From: Aciditerrimonas ferrireducens
GTDB taxonomy: Bacteria > Actinomycetota > Acidimicrobiia > Acidimicrobiales > UBA8190
DNA: 64,000 nt
NCBI RefSeq assembly: GCF_023130475.1
Contig: NZ_JAKHEX010000003.1
Coordinates: 62,001-126,000 of the forward strand
Direction: 5' to 3'
Under the pieces are notes generated by a model that saw only the letters and a program-made list of their open reading frames with translations, was not told the DNA's origin and made no database searches. Within the stretch, counting starts at the first letter, position 1. Each line of letters starts with the position of its first letter. Positions 17,995-26,604 of the stretch are shown here, in pieces. The position numbers were made by a program, and so were the translations under genes.

Positions 17995-18899
17995 CGGGGC
18001 CGGCCCTCGGCTGCGGTCGGCGAGGACACGGTCTGGGCGTCGAGGAGGGCAGCCAGGCAGTCGCGGACCTGGCGGGTCCGGGCCACGTCGTGGACCCGCA
18101 GGACCCGGCAGCCACGGATGATCCCGAGCGCCGCCGCCGCGAGGGAGGCCTCGCCGCGGCGGTCGACCGGGAGGTCCAGGAGGACCCCGAGGAAGGTCTT
18201 GTTCGAGGCCGAGAGCAGCAGGGGGTAGCCGAGCTGGGCCAGCTGGCCCGAGACCCGGAGCAGGGCCAGGGACTGGCTGGCCGTCTTGCCCAGGTCGAGG
18301 CCGGCATCGAGGACGATCTGGTCGGATCCGAGGCCGGCCCGCTCGGCCCGCTGAGCTCGCTCGAGCAAGAAGGCCCGGACCTCCCCCAGAAGGTCCTCGT
18401 AGTGGGGCTCGGGGTCCGGGACCCGGGGGGCGAGCCGGATGTGGGTGCAGACCACGCTGGCCCCGGCCTTGGCCGCGGCCGGGAGGTAGTCGGGGTCGGC
18501 GAACCCGCTGATGTCGTTGCCGAGGACCGCCCCGGCCTCGAAGCAGGCGGCGGCCACCTCGGCACGCCAGGTGTCCACCGAGACCGGCAGGTCGAAGCGG
18601 GCCACCAGGGCCTCGACCGCCGGCACCACCCGGTCGAGCTCCTCGGCCAGGCTGACCTCGGGCCCCGGCCCGGCCTTCACCCCCCCGACGTCCAGCAGGT
18701 CGGCACCCTCGGCCACCACCTGCTCGGCGCGCCGCAAGAAGGCGTCGAAGGCGAAGGTGGCCCCCTTGTCGTAGAAGGAGTCCGGGGTCCGGTTCAGCAC
18801 GGCCATCACGAGCGCCCGGCTGGTCAGGTCGTAGCGCCGGGTGCCCAGGCGCAGCTGCCCGGTCGGCGCGACCGCCGGGTCCCACCCGTACGCGGCCAC
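17991..18899 (-). CDS. folP2: Dihydropteroate synthase homologue, FolP2 type
   Basis: A TIM-barrel protein of the pterin-binding family, 302 residues. It has LVMAVLNRTPDSFYDKGATF and VSVDTWRAEV, but where catalytic DHPS has DVGGESTRPG it reads DVGGVKAGPG. That replacement is what I recall in mycobacterial FolP2, a paralogue reported not to supply dihydropteroate synthase activity. Other supporting segments are LGNDISGF and DAGLDLGKT. So the fold is certain, but a folate role is not. GTG start at 18899; coupled to holA by GTGA and about 52 bases after the thioredoxin-like gene. Confidence 0.8.
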   Translation of the reverse strand: MAAYGWDPAVAPTGQLRLGTRRYDLTSRALVMAVLNRTPDSFYDKGATFAFDAFLRRAEQVVAEGADLLDVGGVKAGPGPEVSLAEELDRVVPAVEALVARFDLPVSVDTWRAEVAAACFEAGAVLGNDISGFADPDYLPAAAKAGASVVCTHIRLAPRVPDPEPHYEDLLGEVRAFLLERAQRAERAGLGSDQIVLDAGLDLGKTASQSLALLRVSGQLAQLGYPLLLSASNKTFLGVLLDLPVDRRGEASLAAAALGIIRGCRVLRVHDVARTRQVRDCLAALLDAQTVSSPTAAEGRPR

Positions 18900-18951
18900 C
18901 GTTGCGTCCCCGTGTCCTGCCGACCCTCGGCTGGCGCCGACGGCTCAGAGC

Positions 18952-19659
18952 TCAGAAGAGGCGGGCCGCCAGCTGCTTGCGGTAGCTGGCCGTCCGGGGG
19001 TCCTCGGGGCCCAGGGTCTCGAGCAGGTCCAGGAACTCCTGCCGGGCCGCCTCGTCCTCCTTGACCCGCTCCAGGAGCTGCCCGAGGAGCTCCTCGACCC
19101 CACCGGCGGGCACCTCGACGTGGGCCTTGGCCAAGCGGGCCTCGGCCGCCACCTGCTTGGCCTCGGCCGTCTCGGGGATCCGAGCCAAGAGCTCCAGGGC
19201 CTCCTCGGGCTTGCCCTGCTCGACCAGCAGGCGGGCCAGGCCCACCACCGCCCCCGGGTGGTCCGGTTGGAGCTCCAGGGCCCGCCGCAGTGACGCCTCG
19301 TCGCCCTGGGCCGCGAGCCGGTCGGCTTCGCTCGGCTCGGGCCGCAGCCGGGCCACGAACTCCCGGACCTGGGCCTCGGGCAGGGCACCGATGAAGCCGT
19401 CCACCACCTGGCGCTTCACCACGGCGTAGACCGCCGGGATGGACTGGACCTGGAAGCTGGCGGCCACCTGGGGGTTCTCGTCGACGTTCACCTTGGCCAG
19501 CTCGACCGCCCCGTTGGTCTCGGCCACCACCCGCTCCAGGATGGGCCCGAGGACCCGACAGGGCCCGCACCAGGGGGCCCAGAGGTCCACCACGACGGGC
19601 ACCTCCTCCGAACGGGCCAGGACGGCCGTCTCGAAGGTCGCATCGGTCACGTCAGCCAC
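18952..19659 (-). CDS. Thioredoxin-TPR co-chaperone (CnoX/YbbN-like)
   Basis: A 235-residue protein with an N-terminal thioredoxin domain (1-110) containing DLWAPWCGPCRVLGP (active WCGPC) and a cis-proline loop IPAVYAV, and a C-terminal TPR-like region (about 112-235; PDHPGAVVGLARLLVEQGKP). This is the layout of YbbN/CnoX, redox chaperones that hand clients to chaperonins; actinobacterial members usually keep CxxC. GTG start at 19659 is supported by TAGGGT 6 bases upstream (leaderless). It probably heads a unit with folP2 and holA. Confidence 0.85.
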   Translation of the reverse strand: MADVTDATFETAVLARSEEVPVVVDLWAPWCGPCRVLGPILERVVAETNGAVELAKVNVDENPQVAASFQVQSIPAVYAVVKRQVVDGFIGALPEAQVREFVARLRPEPSEADRLAAQGDEASLRRALELQPDHPGAVVGLARLLVEQGKPEEALELLARIPETAEAKQVAAEARLAKAHVEVPAGGVEELLGQLLERVKEDEAARQEFLDLLETLGPEDPRTASYRKQLAARLF

Positions 19660-19665
19660 GCCCCG

Positions 19666-19671
19666 ACCCTA
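19666..19671 (-). promoter_or_regulatory. -10 element of a leaderless promoter (thioredoxin-TPR gene)
   Basis: TAGGGT on the minus strand ends 6 bases before the GTG at 19659. Confidence 0.45.
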
Positions 19672-19778
19672 CCGGCTCGCCAGCTGGCGCCGACAGGGCT
19701 GCCAAGAGGCTTCGCGGCAGCGGCCCCCCGGCAGCGACCGGGCCGCTGCCCTTCGGCGACGGCGCTGGCCAGGGGCGA

Positions 19779-19784
19779 TAGCGT
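19779..19784 (+). promoter_or_regulatory. -10 element of a leaderless promoter (phosphotransferase gene)
   Basis: TAGCGT ends exactly 7 bases before the ATG at 19792. It overlaps a GTG at 19783 that would otherwise be a longer start, and so argues for the ATG. Confidence 0.5.
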
Positions 19785-19791
19785 GCCGGGC

Positions 19792-20874
19792 ATGACCAGC
19801 CAGGAGGCCCCGAAGAGCTCCCCGCCGGCCCAGACCCAGGAGGACGTCGAGGGGATCGACGTGCCCCGGGTCAGCGCCTGGCTGGCCGCCCAGCTGCCCG
19901 ACCTGCAGTTGCCGCTCCGCTTCGAGCTGGTCGCCGGGGGCCGCTCGAACCTGACCTACGTGGTCCGGGACGCTGCCGGTCGCCAGCTGGCCCTCCGGCG
20001 CCCGCCCCTCGGCCATGTGCTGCCCACCGCCCACGACATGGCCCGGGAGCACCGCATCCTCTCGGCCCTGAAGGGCAGCGCCGTGCCCGTCCCGACCCCC
20101 CTGGCCCTCTGCCAGGACCCGGCGGTCAACGGCAGCCCCTTCTACGTCATGGCCTTCGTCGAGGGCTACGTCCTCCGGGACGCCGAGAGCGCCGTCCGCT
20201 GGCTGCCCGAGGCAGCCCGCCACCGGGCCGGCCTGCGCCTGGCCGAGGTCCTGGCCGAGCTCCACGCCATCGACGTCGACGCCGTCGGCCTCGGCGACCT
20301 GGGTCGCCGGGAGGGCTACGTGGAACGCCAGCTCCGCCGCTGGATCACCCAGTTCCGCCAGTCCGAGGTGCCCGGCGAGTCCCTGCCGGCCGTGGTCGAG
20401 GAGGTCCACGAGCGCCTGGCCGCCCGGGTGCCCGAGCAGCGGGCCACGGCCATCGTCCACGGCGACTACCGCCTGGACAACGCCATCCTGGGTCCCGACG
20501 GCGAGGTCCGGGCCGTCTTGGACTGGGAGATCTGCACCCTCGGGGACCCCCGGGCCGACCTGGGCCTCCTCATGGTCTACTGGGCCGAGCCCGGCGAACC
20601 CCCGGCCCTCGTCGGGGTCTCGCCCACCACCGCCCCCGGCTTCCCCAGCCGCCAGGAGCTCCTGGCCCGCTACGCGGCCACCAGCGGCACCGAACCCGAG
20701 GACCTGCCCTACTTCATGGCCTTCGGCTACTGGAAGCTGGCCTGCATCCTCCAGGGGGTCCACGCCCGCTACGCCGCCGGGGCGGCGGCCGGTGACCGCA
20801 GCAACGTCAGCAGCCTGGGCCCGGCCGTCGGCCACCTGGCCGAGCGGGCCCTCGAGGTCCTCAAGCGCCCGTGA
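19792..20874 (+). CDS. APH/ACAD10-like aminoglycoside-phosphotransferase-fold kinase
   Basis: A kinase-fold protein of about 360 residues. Motifs: GGRSNLTYVVRD (nucleotide loop), AIVHGDYRLDNAIL (catalytic HGDxxxxN) and VLDWEICTLGDPRADLGLL (metal-binding D). This pattern is that of the ACAD10/11 N-terminal kinase family (PF01636), which phosphorylates hydroxy-acyl-CoA or similar small molecules; true antibiotic resistance is unlikely. The ATG at 19792 is preferred over GTG 19783 because of the promoter position. Its stop overlaps the PAC2 gene start (GTGA). Confidence 0.85.
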   Translation: MTSQEAPKSSPPAQTQEDVEGIDVPRVSAWLAAQLPDLQLPLRFELVAGGRSNLTYVVRDAAGRQLALRRPPLGHVLPTAHDMAREHRILSALKGSAVPVPTPLALCQDPAVNGSPFYVMAFVEGYVLRDAESAVRWLPEAARHRAGLRLAEVLAELHAIDVDAVGLGDLGRREGYVERQLRRWITQFRQSEVPGESLPAVVEEVHERLAARVPEQRATAIVHGDYRLDNAILGPDGEVRAVLDWEICTLGDPRADLGLLMVYWAEPGEPPALVGVSPTTAPGFPSRQELLARYAATSGTEPEDLPYFMAFGYWKLACILQGVHARYAAGAAAGDRSNVSSLGPAVGHLAERALEVLKRP

Positions 20875-21815
20875 CCCCCGAGCCCACCCCCGCCGAGCTG
20901 ATCCACTGGCACCAGCGGCCGACCCTCGACCAGCCGGTTCTCGTCGTGGCCCTCGAGGGCTGGGTCGACGCCGGCCTCGGGGCCGAGGGTGCCATCCAGG
21001 CCCTCCTCCGGGCCGCCCCCAGCCAGCTCCTGGCCAGCTTCCCCGGCGATCCCCTTCTGGACTGGCGGGCCCGGCGGCCCACCGTCCGGCTCCTCGACGG
21101 GCTCGTCCAGGGACTCAGCTGGCCGACCATCGAGCTCCGAGCCACCCACGACGCCGCCGGTCGGGACGTCCTGATCCTCCACGGCCCCGAGCCGGACTTC
21201 GCCTGGCAACCCTTCGCCGCCAGCATCGTCCAGCTGGCCCAGGAGCTCGGGGTCGAGCTGACCGTGGGCCTCGGGGCCTTCCCCGCGCCGGCCCCCCACA
21301 CCCGCCCGATCCGCCTGGCGGCCACGGCGCCGCCCGCCTCCGCCGAGCTGGTCCGCCAGGTCGGCACCGTCCCTGGCCTCCTCGAGGTCCCGGCCGGCAT
21401 CTGGCACGTCCTCGAACTGGCCCTCGGCGACGCCGGGATCCCGGCGGTCGGCCTCTGGGCCCGGGTCCCCCACTACGTGGCCGGCATGGCCTTCCCCGCC
21501 GCCTCGGCAGCCCTCCTCGACGGCCTGGCCCAGCTGGCCCAGCTCGACCTCGACACCACCGAGCTCCACGCGGCCGCCGACGTCGCCGTCCAGCGGGTCG
21601 ACGAGCTCATCGCCAAGAGCCCCGAGCACACCGCCATGGTCCGGACCCTCGAACGGAACCTCGACGCCCTCGAGGGCAACCCCCTCGACCTGCCCCGGGT
21701 CCCCACCGGCGACGAGCTCGCCGAGGAGCTCGAGCGCTACCTCCGCCAGCTCCCCGGGACCGGGCCCGGCGAGTCCGACGACCAGGACCCCGAGGGGCCC
21801 TCGCCACCGCTTTGA
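20871..21815 (+). CDS. PAC2 family protein
   Basis: A 314-residue protein of the PAC2 (proteasome assembly chaperone 2-like) family, common in actinobacteria and archaea. Supporting segments are PVLVVALEGWVDAGLGAEGA at the N-terminus, DVLILHGPEPDFAW and PAVGLWARVPHYVAG. The C-terminus is acidic and low in complexity. The GTG overlaps the upstream kinase stop, so the two form an operon. Function in bacteria with or without a proteasome is unresolved. Confidence 0.85.
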   Translation: MTPEPTPAELIHWHQRPTLDQPVLVVALEGWVDAGLGAEGAIQALLRAAPSQLLASFPGDPLLDWRARRPTVRLLDGLVQGLSWPTIELRATHDAAGRDVLILHGPEPDFAWQPFAASIVQLAQELGVELTVGLGAFPAPAPHTRPIRLAATAPPASAELVRQVGTVPGLLEVPAGIWHVLELALGDAGIPAVGLWARVPHYVAGMAFPAASAALLDGLAQLAQLDLDTTELHAAADVAVQRVDELIAKSPEHTAMVRTLERNLDALEGNPLDLPRVPTGDELAEELERYLRQLPGTGPGESDDQDPEGPSPPL

Positions 21816-21835
21816 CCCTCGGCGAGGACTGGCGG

Positions 21836-22321
21836 CTAACGCCCCCTGCCGGGCCGACGGGCCAGGACAGGCCGCAGGCCGAGGGCTGTCGGGTGGCCGT
21901 GCTGGACGACCAGGGCCAGCACCACCCCCAGGAGCACCAGGACCAGCACGAGGATCAGGACTGCCACCAGGGCGACCAGCCGTGGGTCCAGCGGGCCCTG
22001 GCGCACCCGGTGGGCCTGGCGGGCCCGGGCCAGGTCGACCGGGTCGAGCAGCCGTCGTCCCCCCGCCGGTGGCCGTGTCGGGCCGTCCCCGGGCGGCCCG
22101 GTCTCCGTCGCTTCCGGTCGGGCCGAGCCGGCGGCCCGAAGGGCCCGTCTGGGGTCCCAGGCGGGCCACCCGGCCAGCTGCCGGGCCAGGGCGTCGAGCA
22201 TGGCCGGTTCTCGCGCCTGGCCGATGAGGTCCAGCAGCTCCAGGTAGTCGCTCTCGGCCAGGGCGCCCCGCTGGAAGGCCTCCAGGGCGGCCGTCGTCGC
22301 CCGATCGCGTGCCGCCGTCAT
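21836..22321 (-). CDS. Single-pass membrane protein, unknown function
   Basis: A 161-residue protein that I do not recognise. The N-terminal half (1-50) is helical and soluble (MTAARDRATTAALEAFQRGA...), the middle is Pro/Gly/Arg-rich, and one strong hydrophobic helix lies at about 117-142 (LVALVAVLILVLVLVLLGVV). ATG at 22321 has a weak GGGGTG signal; the frame upstream of it overlaps the LLM gene's leader and is probably not translated. Convergent with the PAC2 gene. Confidence 0.55.
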   Translation of the reverse strand: MTAARDRATTAALEAFQRGALAESDYLELLDLIGQAREPAMLDALARQLAGWPAWDPRRALRAAGSARPEATETGPPGDGPTRPPAGGRRLLDPVDLARARQAHRVRQGPLDPRLVALVAVLILVLVLVLLGVVLALVVQHGHPTALGLRPVLARRPGRGR

Positions 22322-22496
22322 CCGCACCCCGCCGGCCCCGACCTCCACCCCACCACGATAACTACTCTTCGAGTCCTTGTCACTACTTTTCGTGCCTGAA
22401 GGGGAGCGGGGCTCAGGGTGCCGGGGGAAGCGACCTGTGCTAGGCAGTGCGCCCACAGCCCCCCGGACCTCGGGGCCTGAGAGAGGAGCGTGGACC

Positions 22497-23531
22497 ATGC
22501 TGGTCGACAGCGGCATCGGTTTCGACCCCAAGGACCCCGCCAGCGTGGCGAAGCGGGCCGAGGCCGACGGCTACGCCGGGGTCTGGTGCCCCGAGACCGG
22601 CCACGACCCCTTCCTGCCCCTGGCCCTCGCGGCCCAGCACACCGAGCGCATCCAGCTCGGCACCGGCATCGCCGTGGCCTTCGCCCGCAACCCCATGACC
22701 ATGGCCATGGTGGCCAACGACGTCCAGCTCTACGCCAAGGGCCGGCTCCTCCTCGGCCTGGGCTCCCAGATCAAGCCCCACATCGAGAAGCGCTTCTCCA
22801 TGCCCTGGTCCCACCCCGCCCCCCGCATGCGGGAGTTCGTCCAGGCCATGCGGGCCATCTGGGCCTGCTGGAACGAGGACGCCCCCCTGGACTTCCGGGG
22901 CGAGTTCTACACCCACCGCCTCATGACCCCGTTCTTCAACCCCGGCCCGAACCCCTACGGCCCCCCGAAGGTGTTCCTGGCGGCCGTCGGCTCCCTCATG
23001 ACCGAGGTCGCCGGCGAGGTCGCCGACGGGCTCCTCGTCCACGGCTTCACCACCGAGCGCTACCTCCGGGAGGTCACCCTGCCGGCCTTCGAGCGCGGCC
23101 TGGCCCGCTCCGGCCGCACCCGCCAGGACGTCCAGGTCTCCTACCCCGCCATGGTCGTGACCGGCCAGGACGAGCAGCAGATGGCCGCGGCGGCCAGCGC
23201 AGTGCGGAACCAGATCGCCTTCTACGGCTCCACCCCGGCCTACCTGCCGGTCCTCGAGCTCCACGGCTGGGGGGAGCTCCACCGGGAGCTCAACCGGCTC
23301 TCCAAGCAGGGCAAGTGGCAGGAGATGGGCCAGGCCGTCGACGACGAGGTCCTGCGGACCTTCGCCGTGGTGGCCGAACCCGACAAGGTGGCAGGGGAGC
23401 TCCTGCGGCGCTTCGGCGACGTCATCGACCGCATGAGCTTCTACGCGCCCTACGCCTTCTCCGACGAGGGCTGGCGGCGGATCGTGGCCGAGCTGCGGGC
23501 CGCACCGGGCCGGGACTCGGGGAGCGCCTGA
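22497..23531 (+). CDS. LLM-class F420-dependent oxidoreductase
   Basis: A luciferase-like TIM-barrel oxidoreductase, 344 residues. Supporting segments: GYAGVWCPETGHDPFLPLAL, IQLGTGIAVAFARNPMTMAM, GRLLLGLGSQIKPHIEKRFS and VFLAAVGSLMTEVAGEVADG. These fit the F420-using branch (MSMEG_2256-like) rather than FMN monooxygenases; the cofactor is inferred from family and host. The ATG at 22497 follows GAGAGGAG by 8-9 bases; the upstream frame is discarded. Substrate unknown. Monocistronic, convergent with leuS. Confidence 0.88.
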   Translation: MLVDSGIGFDPKDPASVAKRAEADGYAGVWCPETGHDPFLPLALAAQHTERIQLGTGIAVAFARNPMTMAMVANDVQLYAKGRLLLGLGSQIKPHIEKRFSMPWSHPAPRMREFVQAMRAIWACWNEDAPLDFRGEFYTHRLMTPFFNPGPNPYGPPKVFLAAVGSLMTEVAGEVADGLLVHGFTTERYLREVTLPAFERGLARSGRTRQDVQVSYPAMVVTGQDEQQMAAAASAVRNQIAFYGSTPAYLPVLELHGWGELHRELNRLSKQGKWQEMGQAVDDEVLRTFAVVAEPDKVAGELLRRFGDVIDRMSFYAPYAFSDEGWRRIVAELRAAPGRDSGSA

Positions 23532-23548
23532 GCCGCCGAGCCGGGCTC

Positions 23549-23577
23549 AGGGCCCGAGGCCCGGGGCCCGGGGCCCT
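23549..23577. terminator. GC-rich hairpin between LLM gene and leuS
   Basis: AGGGCCC and GGGCCCT form a 7-bp inverted repeat around a G/C-rich loop, between two convergent genes. There is no T-run, so the terminator call is tentative. Confidence 0.35.
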
Positions 23578-23601
23578 CGTGGTCCGGCTTTCTCAACGAA
23601 A

Positions 23602-23617
23602 CACACAAACTCCACAA
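23602..23617 (+). repeat. Intergenic 16-base motif, copy C
   Basis: CACACAAACTCCACAA, identical to copy B at 14685-14700; both are followed by C, one base, then GCC. It lies 71 bases downstream of the LLM gene stop, on its sense strand, and 31 bases beyond the leuS stop. Confidence 0.65.
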
Positions 23618-23647
23618 CGGCCGGCGGAGACCCGAGGGCCGTCCGCC

Positions 23648-26131
23648 TCAGCCCACCACCAGGTTCACCAGACGCGGTGGCCGGGCCACGATGCGCTTGG
23701 GCTGCTGGCCGTCGAGGGCCGCGAGCACCTTGGGCGAGCCCAGGGCCAGCGCCACCACCTGGTCCTCGTCGGCGTCCGCCGGGACCGCCAGGCGGTCCCG
23801 GAGCTTGCCGTTGACCTGGACCACCAAGGTGACCGTGTCCTGCCGGACCAGTTCGGGGTCGGCACTCGGCCAGGGCATGCGGTGGATGTCGGCACCAGGG
23901 CCGTGGCGCCGCTCCCAGGCCTCGGCCGCCACGTGGGGGGTCATGGGGGCGAGCACCAGGAGCAGCCGGTCGAGGGTTTCGTCCAGGGTGGCCCGGTGGG
24001 GCCCACCGGGGGCGGTGCGGAGGTAGCGGGCGCAGTCGTTGCTGAACTGCATGCAGGCGGCCACCGCAGTGTTGAAGGACCAGCGCTCGATGTCTTCGGT
24101 GACCTTGGCCACCAGGCGGTGGGCACCGCGGAGGAGCTCCCGGTCGTGCTCCTCGGGGTCCCCCTCCCGCCAGCTGGCCACCTCGGGCTCGACGCAGAGG
24201 CGCCAGACCCGCTCGAGGAAGCCCCCGCAGCCGTGCTCGATGACCTCGTCGGTCTGCTCGGTCCAGTCCACGTCGTCGGTGGGCGGCCCGACGAAGAGGT
24301 GGAAGAGGCGCAGGGCGTCGGCCCCGACGGTCTCGAAGTACTTCTGGGGCGCCACGAGGTTGCCCTTGGACTTGGACATCTTCGTGCCGTCCATCCGGAT
24401 CATGCCCTGGGTGAAGAGCCGGGCGAAGGGCTCCCGGGGCACGCCGGGCGCCAGGCCCACGTCGACGAGGGCCTTGGTGAAGAAGCGGGCGTAGAGCAGG
24501 TGGAGGATGGCGTGCTCGATGCCGCCGATGTAGTTGTCGACCGGCATGTAGCGGGCTGCGAGAGCCGGGTCGAAGGGTCGGTCCTCGGCCCAGGGGTCGC
24601 AGAAGCGCAGGAAGTACCAGGAGGAGTCGACGAAGGTGTCCATGGTGTCGGTCTCACGCTCCGCCGGCCCGCCGCAGCGGGGACAGGTGGTGTGGCGGAA
24701 ACCGGCGTGGCGGGCGAGGGGGGACTCCCCTGTGGGCCGGAACTCGACGTCGTCGGGGGCCAGGACCGGCAGCTGGTCCTCGGGGACCCCCACGATGCCG
24801 TCCGTCGGGCAGTGGACCACGGGGATGGGGCAGCCCCAGTAGCGCTGGCGGGAGACCAGCCAGTCCCGGAGCCGGTAGTGGACGACCCGCCGGCCCTTGC
24901 CCTCGGCTTCGAGCCACTCGATGGCCCGGGCCTTGGCTGCGGCGACGTCGAGGCCGTCGAGGAAGCCCGAGTTGATCTTCGGCCCGTCCCCGGTCCAGGC
25001 CCCGCCCTCGAACCCCTCGGGGGGCTTCGTGGTGCGGACCACCGGCAGGCCGTGCGCCTGCGCGAAGGCCCAGTCCCGCTCGTCCTCGGCCGGCACCGCC
25101 ATGATCGCCCCGGTGCCGTAGCCCATGAGGACGTAGTCGGCGACGTAGACCGGGATGGGCTGGCCGGTGAAGGGGTTGAGGACCGAGCTGCCCGTCGGCG
25201 CGCCCCGCTTCTCCAGGCTCGCCGGGTCCCCGGCCGCGGTCCGTTCCAGCTGGGAGGAGCGCTGGGCCAGGGCCCGGATCTCCTCGACCGCCGCCCGCTG
25301 CGCCGGCTGGGTCAGGCGGTCCAGCAGGGGATGCTCGGGGGCCACGACGGCGAAGGTCATGCCGAAGGCGGTGTCGGGCCGGGTGGTGAAGACCCGCAGG
25401 GCGGCCCCGTCGGCGGCCCCGACCACCGGCAGGTCGATCTCGGCCCCCTCGGAGCGGCCGATCCAGTTCCGCTGCATGGTCTTGACCCGCTCGGGCCACT
25501 CCAGGTGGTCCAGCTCAGCGAGCAGCTCGTCGGCGTAGGCCGTGATGCGGAAGAACCACTGCTCGAGGTCCCGCTGGACCACCAGGTCGCCCGAGCGCTC
25601 GCAGGTCCCGTCGGCGAGGACCTGCTCGTTGGCGAGGACCGTCTGGCAGCCCGGGCACCAGTTCACCGGGGCCGAGGCCCGGTAGGCGAGGCCGTGCTCC
25701 AAGAAGCGCAGGAAGATGAGCTGGTTCCAGCGCATGTAGCGGGGATCGTGGCTGCGGATCTCCCGGCGCCAGTCGTAGACCGCGCCGAGGGCCAGGACGC
25801 TGGCCTTCAGCTCAGCGATCCGGGCGTCGGTGAAGGACCGGGGGTGCTCGCCGGTCTTGATGGCAGCGTTCTCGGCCGGCAGGCCGAAGGAGTCGAAGCC
25901 GAAGGGGCTCAGGACCCCGTAGCCCTGCATGGTCCGGTAGCGGACCAGGAGGTCCCCGAAGGTGTAGTTCCGCACGTGGCCCTGGTGGGCCGGGCCGCTG
26001 GGGTAGGGGTACATGCAGAGCACGTACCACGGCGGCCGGGGGTCGTCGGGGTCCAGCTGGTAGGTCCCCTGCTGCGCCCAGCGTTCCTGCCACTTCCGCT
26101 CGATCGCTTGCACGTCGTAGGCCCGGGCCAT
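23648..26131 (-). CDS. leuS: Leucine-tRNA ligase
   Basis: A class I aminoacyl-tRNA synthetase, 827 residues. The HIGH signature is PSGPAHQGHVRNYTFGDL near residues 44-61 and the KMSKS loop is DGTKMSKSKGNLV near 588. The CP1 editing domain lies between (MGYGTGAIMAVPAEDERDW). Zinc-type CxxC pairs are seen at NWCPGCQ and TTCPRCGG. ATG at 26131 has no Shine-Dalgarno, but TAGACT lies 7 bases upstream, so the mRNA is probably leaderless, which also excludes a T-box leader. Confidence 0.97.
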   Translation of the reverse strand: MARAYDVQAIERKWQERWAQQGTYQLDPDDPRPPWYVLCMYPYPSGPAHQGHVRNYTFGDLLVRYRTMQGYGVLSPFGFDSFGLPAENAAIKTGEHPRSFTDARIAELKASVLALGAVYDWRREIRSHDPRYMRWNQLIFLRFLEHGLAYRASAPVNWCPGCQTVLANEQVLADGTCERSGDLVVQRDLEQWFFRITAYADELLAELDHLEWPERVKTMQRNWIGRSEGAEIDLPVVGAADGAALRVFTTRPDTAFGMTFAVVAPEHPLLDRLTQPAQRAAVEEIRALAQRSSQLERTAAGDPASLEKRGAPTGSSVLNPFTGQPIPVYVADYVLMGYGTGAIMAVPAEDERDWAFAQAHGLPVVRTTKPPEGFEGGAWTGDGPKINSGFLDGLDVAAAKARAIEWLEAEGKGRRVVHYRLRDWLVSRQRYWGCPIPVVHCPTDGIVGVPEDQLPVLAPDDVEFRPTGESPLARHAGFRHTTCPRCGGPAERETDTMDTFVDSSWYFLRFCDPWAEDRPFDPALAARYMPVDNYIGGIEHAILHLLYARFFTKALVDVGLAPGVPREPFARLFTQGMIRMDGTKMSKSKGNLVAPQKYFETVGADALRLFHLFVGPPTDDVDWTEQTDEVIEHGCGGFLERVWRLCVEPEVASWREGDPEEHDRELLRGAHRLVAKVTEDIERWSFNTAVAACMQFSNDCARYLRTAPGGPHRATLDETLDRLLLVLAPMTPHVAAEAWERRHGPGADIHRMPWPSADPELVRQDTVTLVVQVNGKLRDRLAVPADADEDQVVALALGSPKVLAALDGQQPKRIVARPPRLVNLVVG

Positions 26132-26138
26132 CGGAGGA

Positions 26139-26144
26139 AGTCTA
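26139..26144 (-). promoter_or_regulatory. -10 element of a leaderless leuS promoter
   Basis: TAGACT on the minus strand ends 7 bases before the leuS ATG. Confidence 0.5.
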
Positions 26145-26202
26145 CGAGCCGTCGGTCACCGGCCCCCGCCCGGGGCGCCGCGGGCGGCCGGCGACCGGTG
26201 CC

Positions 26203-26604
26203 TCAGGGCCCGACCGGAGTGGCCTGGGCCAGCTGGGCGGCCGCGGCCCGCCAGGCCTCGGCGAGCTGCTGCACCATGGCCCTGACCGGGGCCAGCCGCT
26301 CGGCGTCCTTCTGGAGGTTGACGGCCACGAGCTCGTCGTGCCAGAAGCGGTAGAGGGCTTTCAGCTGCTCCCCCGCCGCCCACTGGGCCGGGTCCAAGGT
26401 GTCGTGGAGCACCAGCAGGATCTCCTGGGCGTGGACCAGGCGCTGGTTCGCCTCGAACCAGTCCCGCTTGGCCAGGGCGGCGGCGGCCCGGTCCAGATCG
26501 ACGCAGAGCCGGTCCACGATCATGAGGAGCCGCTCGGCGGGCGTGGCGGTCTCGACCGCCTCCCGGAGGTAGCGGATCCGAAGCGCCTCGGCCGCCTCGC
26601 TCAT
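26203..26604 (-). CDS. fliS: Flagellar export chaperone FliS-like protein
   Basis: A 133-residue helical protein of the FliS family, which binds flagellin before export. Segments such as IRYLREAVETATPAERLLMI, VHAQEILLVLHDTLD and LYRFWHDELVAVNLQKDAER match the family pattern of a four-helix bundle. ATG at 26604 has an AGGGGA signal upstream; the longer upstream frame is Arg/Pro/Gly-rich and antisense-like. No flagellin, FliD or other flagellar gene lies in this window, so this is an isolated copy. It could serve a flagellar locus elsewhere or have another secretion-chaperone role. Confidence 0.72.
   Translation of the reverse strand: MSEAAEALRIRYLREAVETATPAERLLMIVDRLCVDLDRAAAALAKRDWFEANQRLVHAQEILLVLHDTLDPAQWAAGEQLKALYRFWHDELVAVNLQKDAERLAPVRAMVQQLAEAWRAAAAQLAQATPVGP

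Noticed and set aside
22490-26353. A 1287-codon plus-strand open frame through the LLM gene and opposite leuS
   Set aside because: Its translation is Gly/Pro/Arg/Val-rich with no family features and lies antisense to an unmistakable leuS; long open antisense frames are expected at this GC content.
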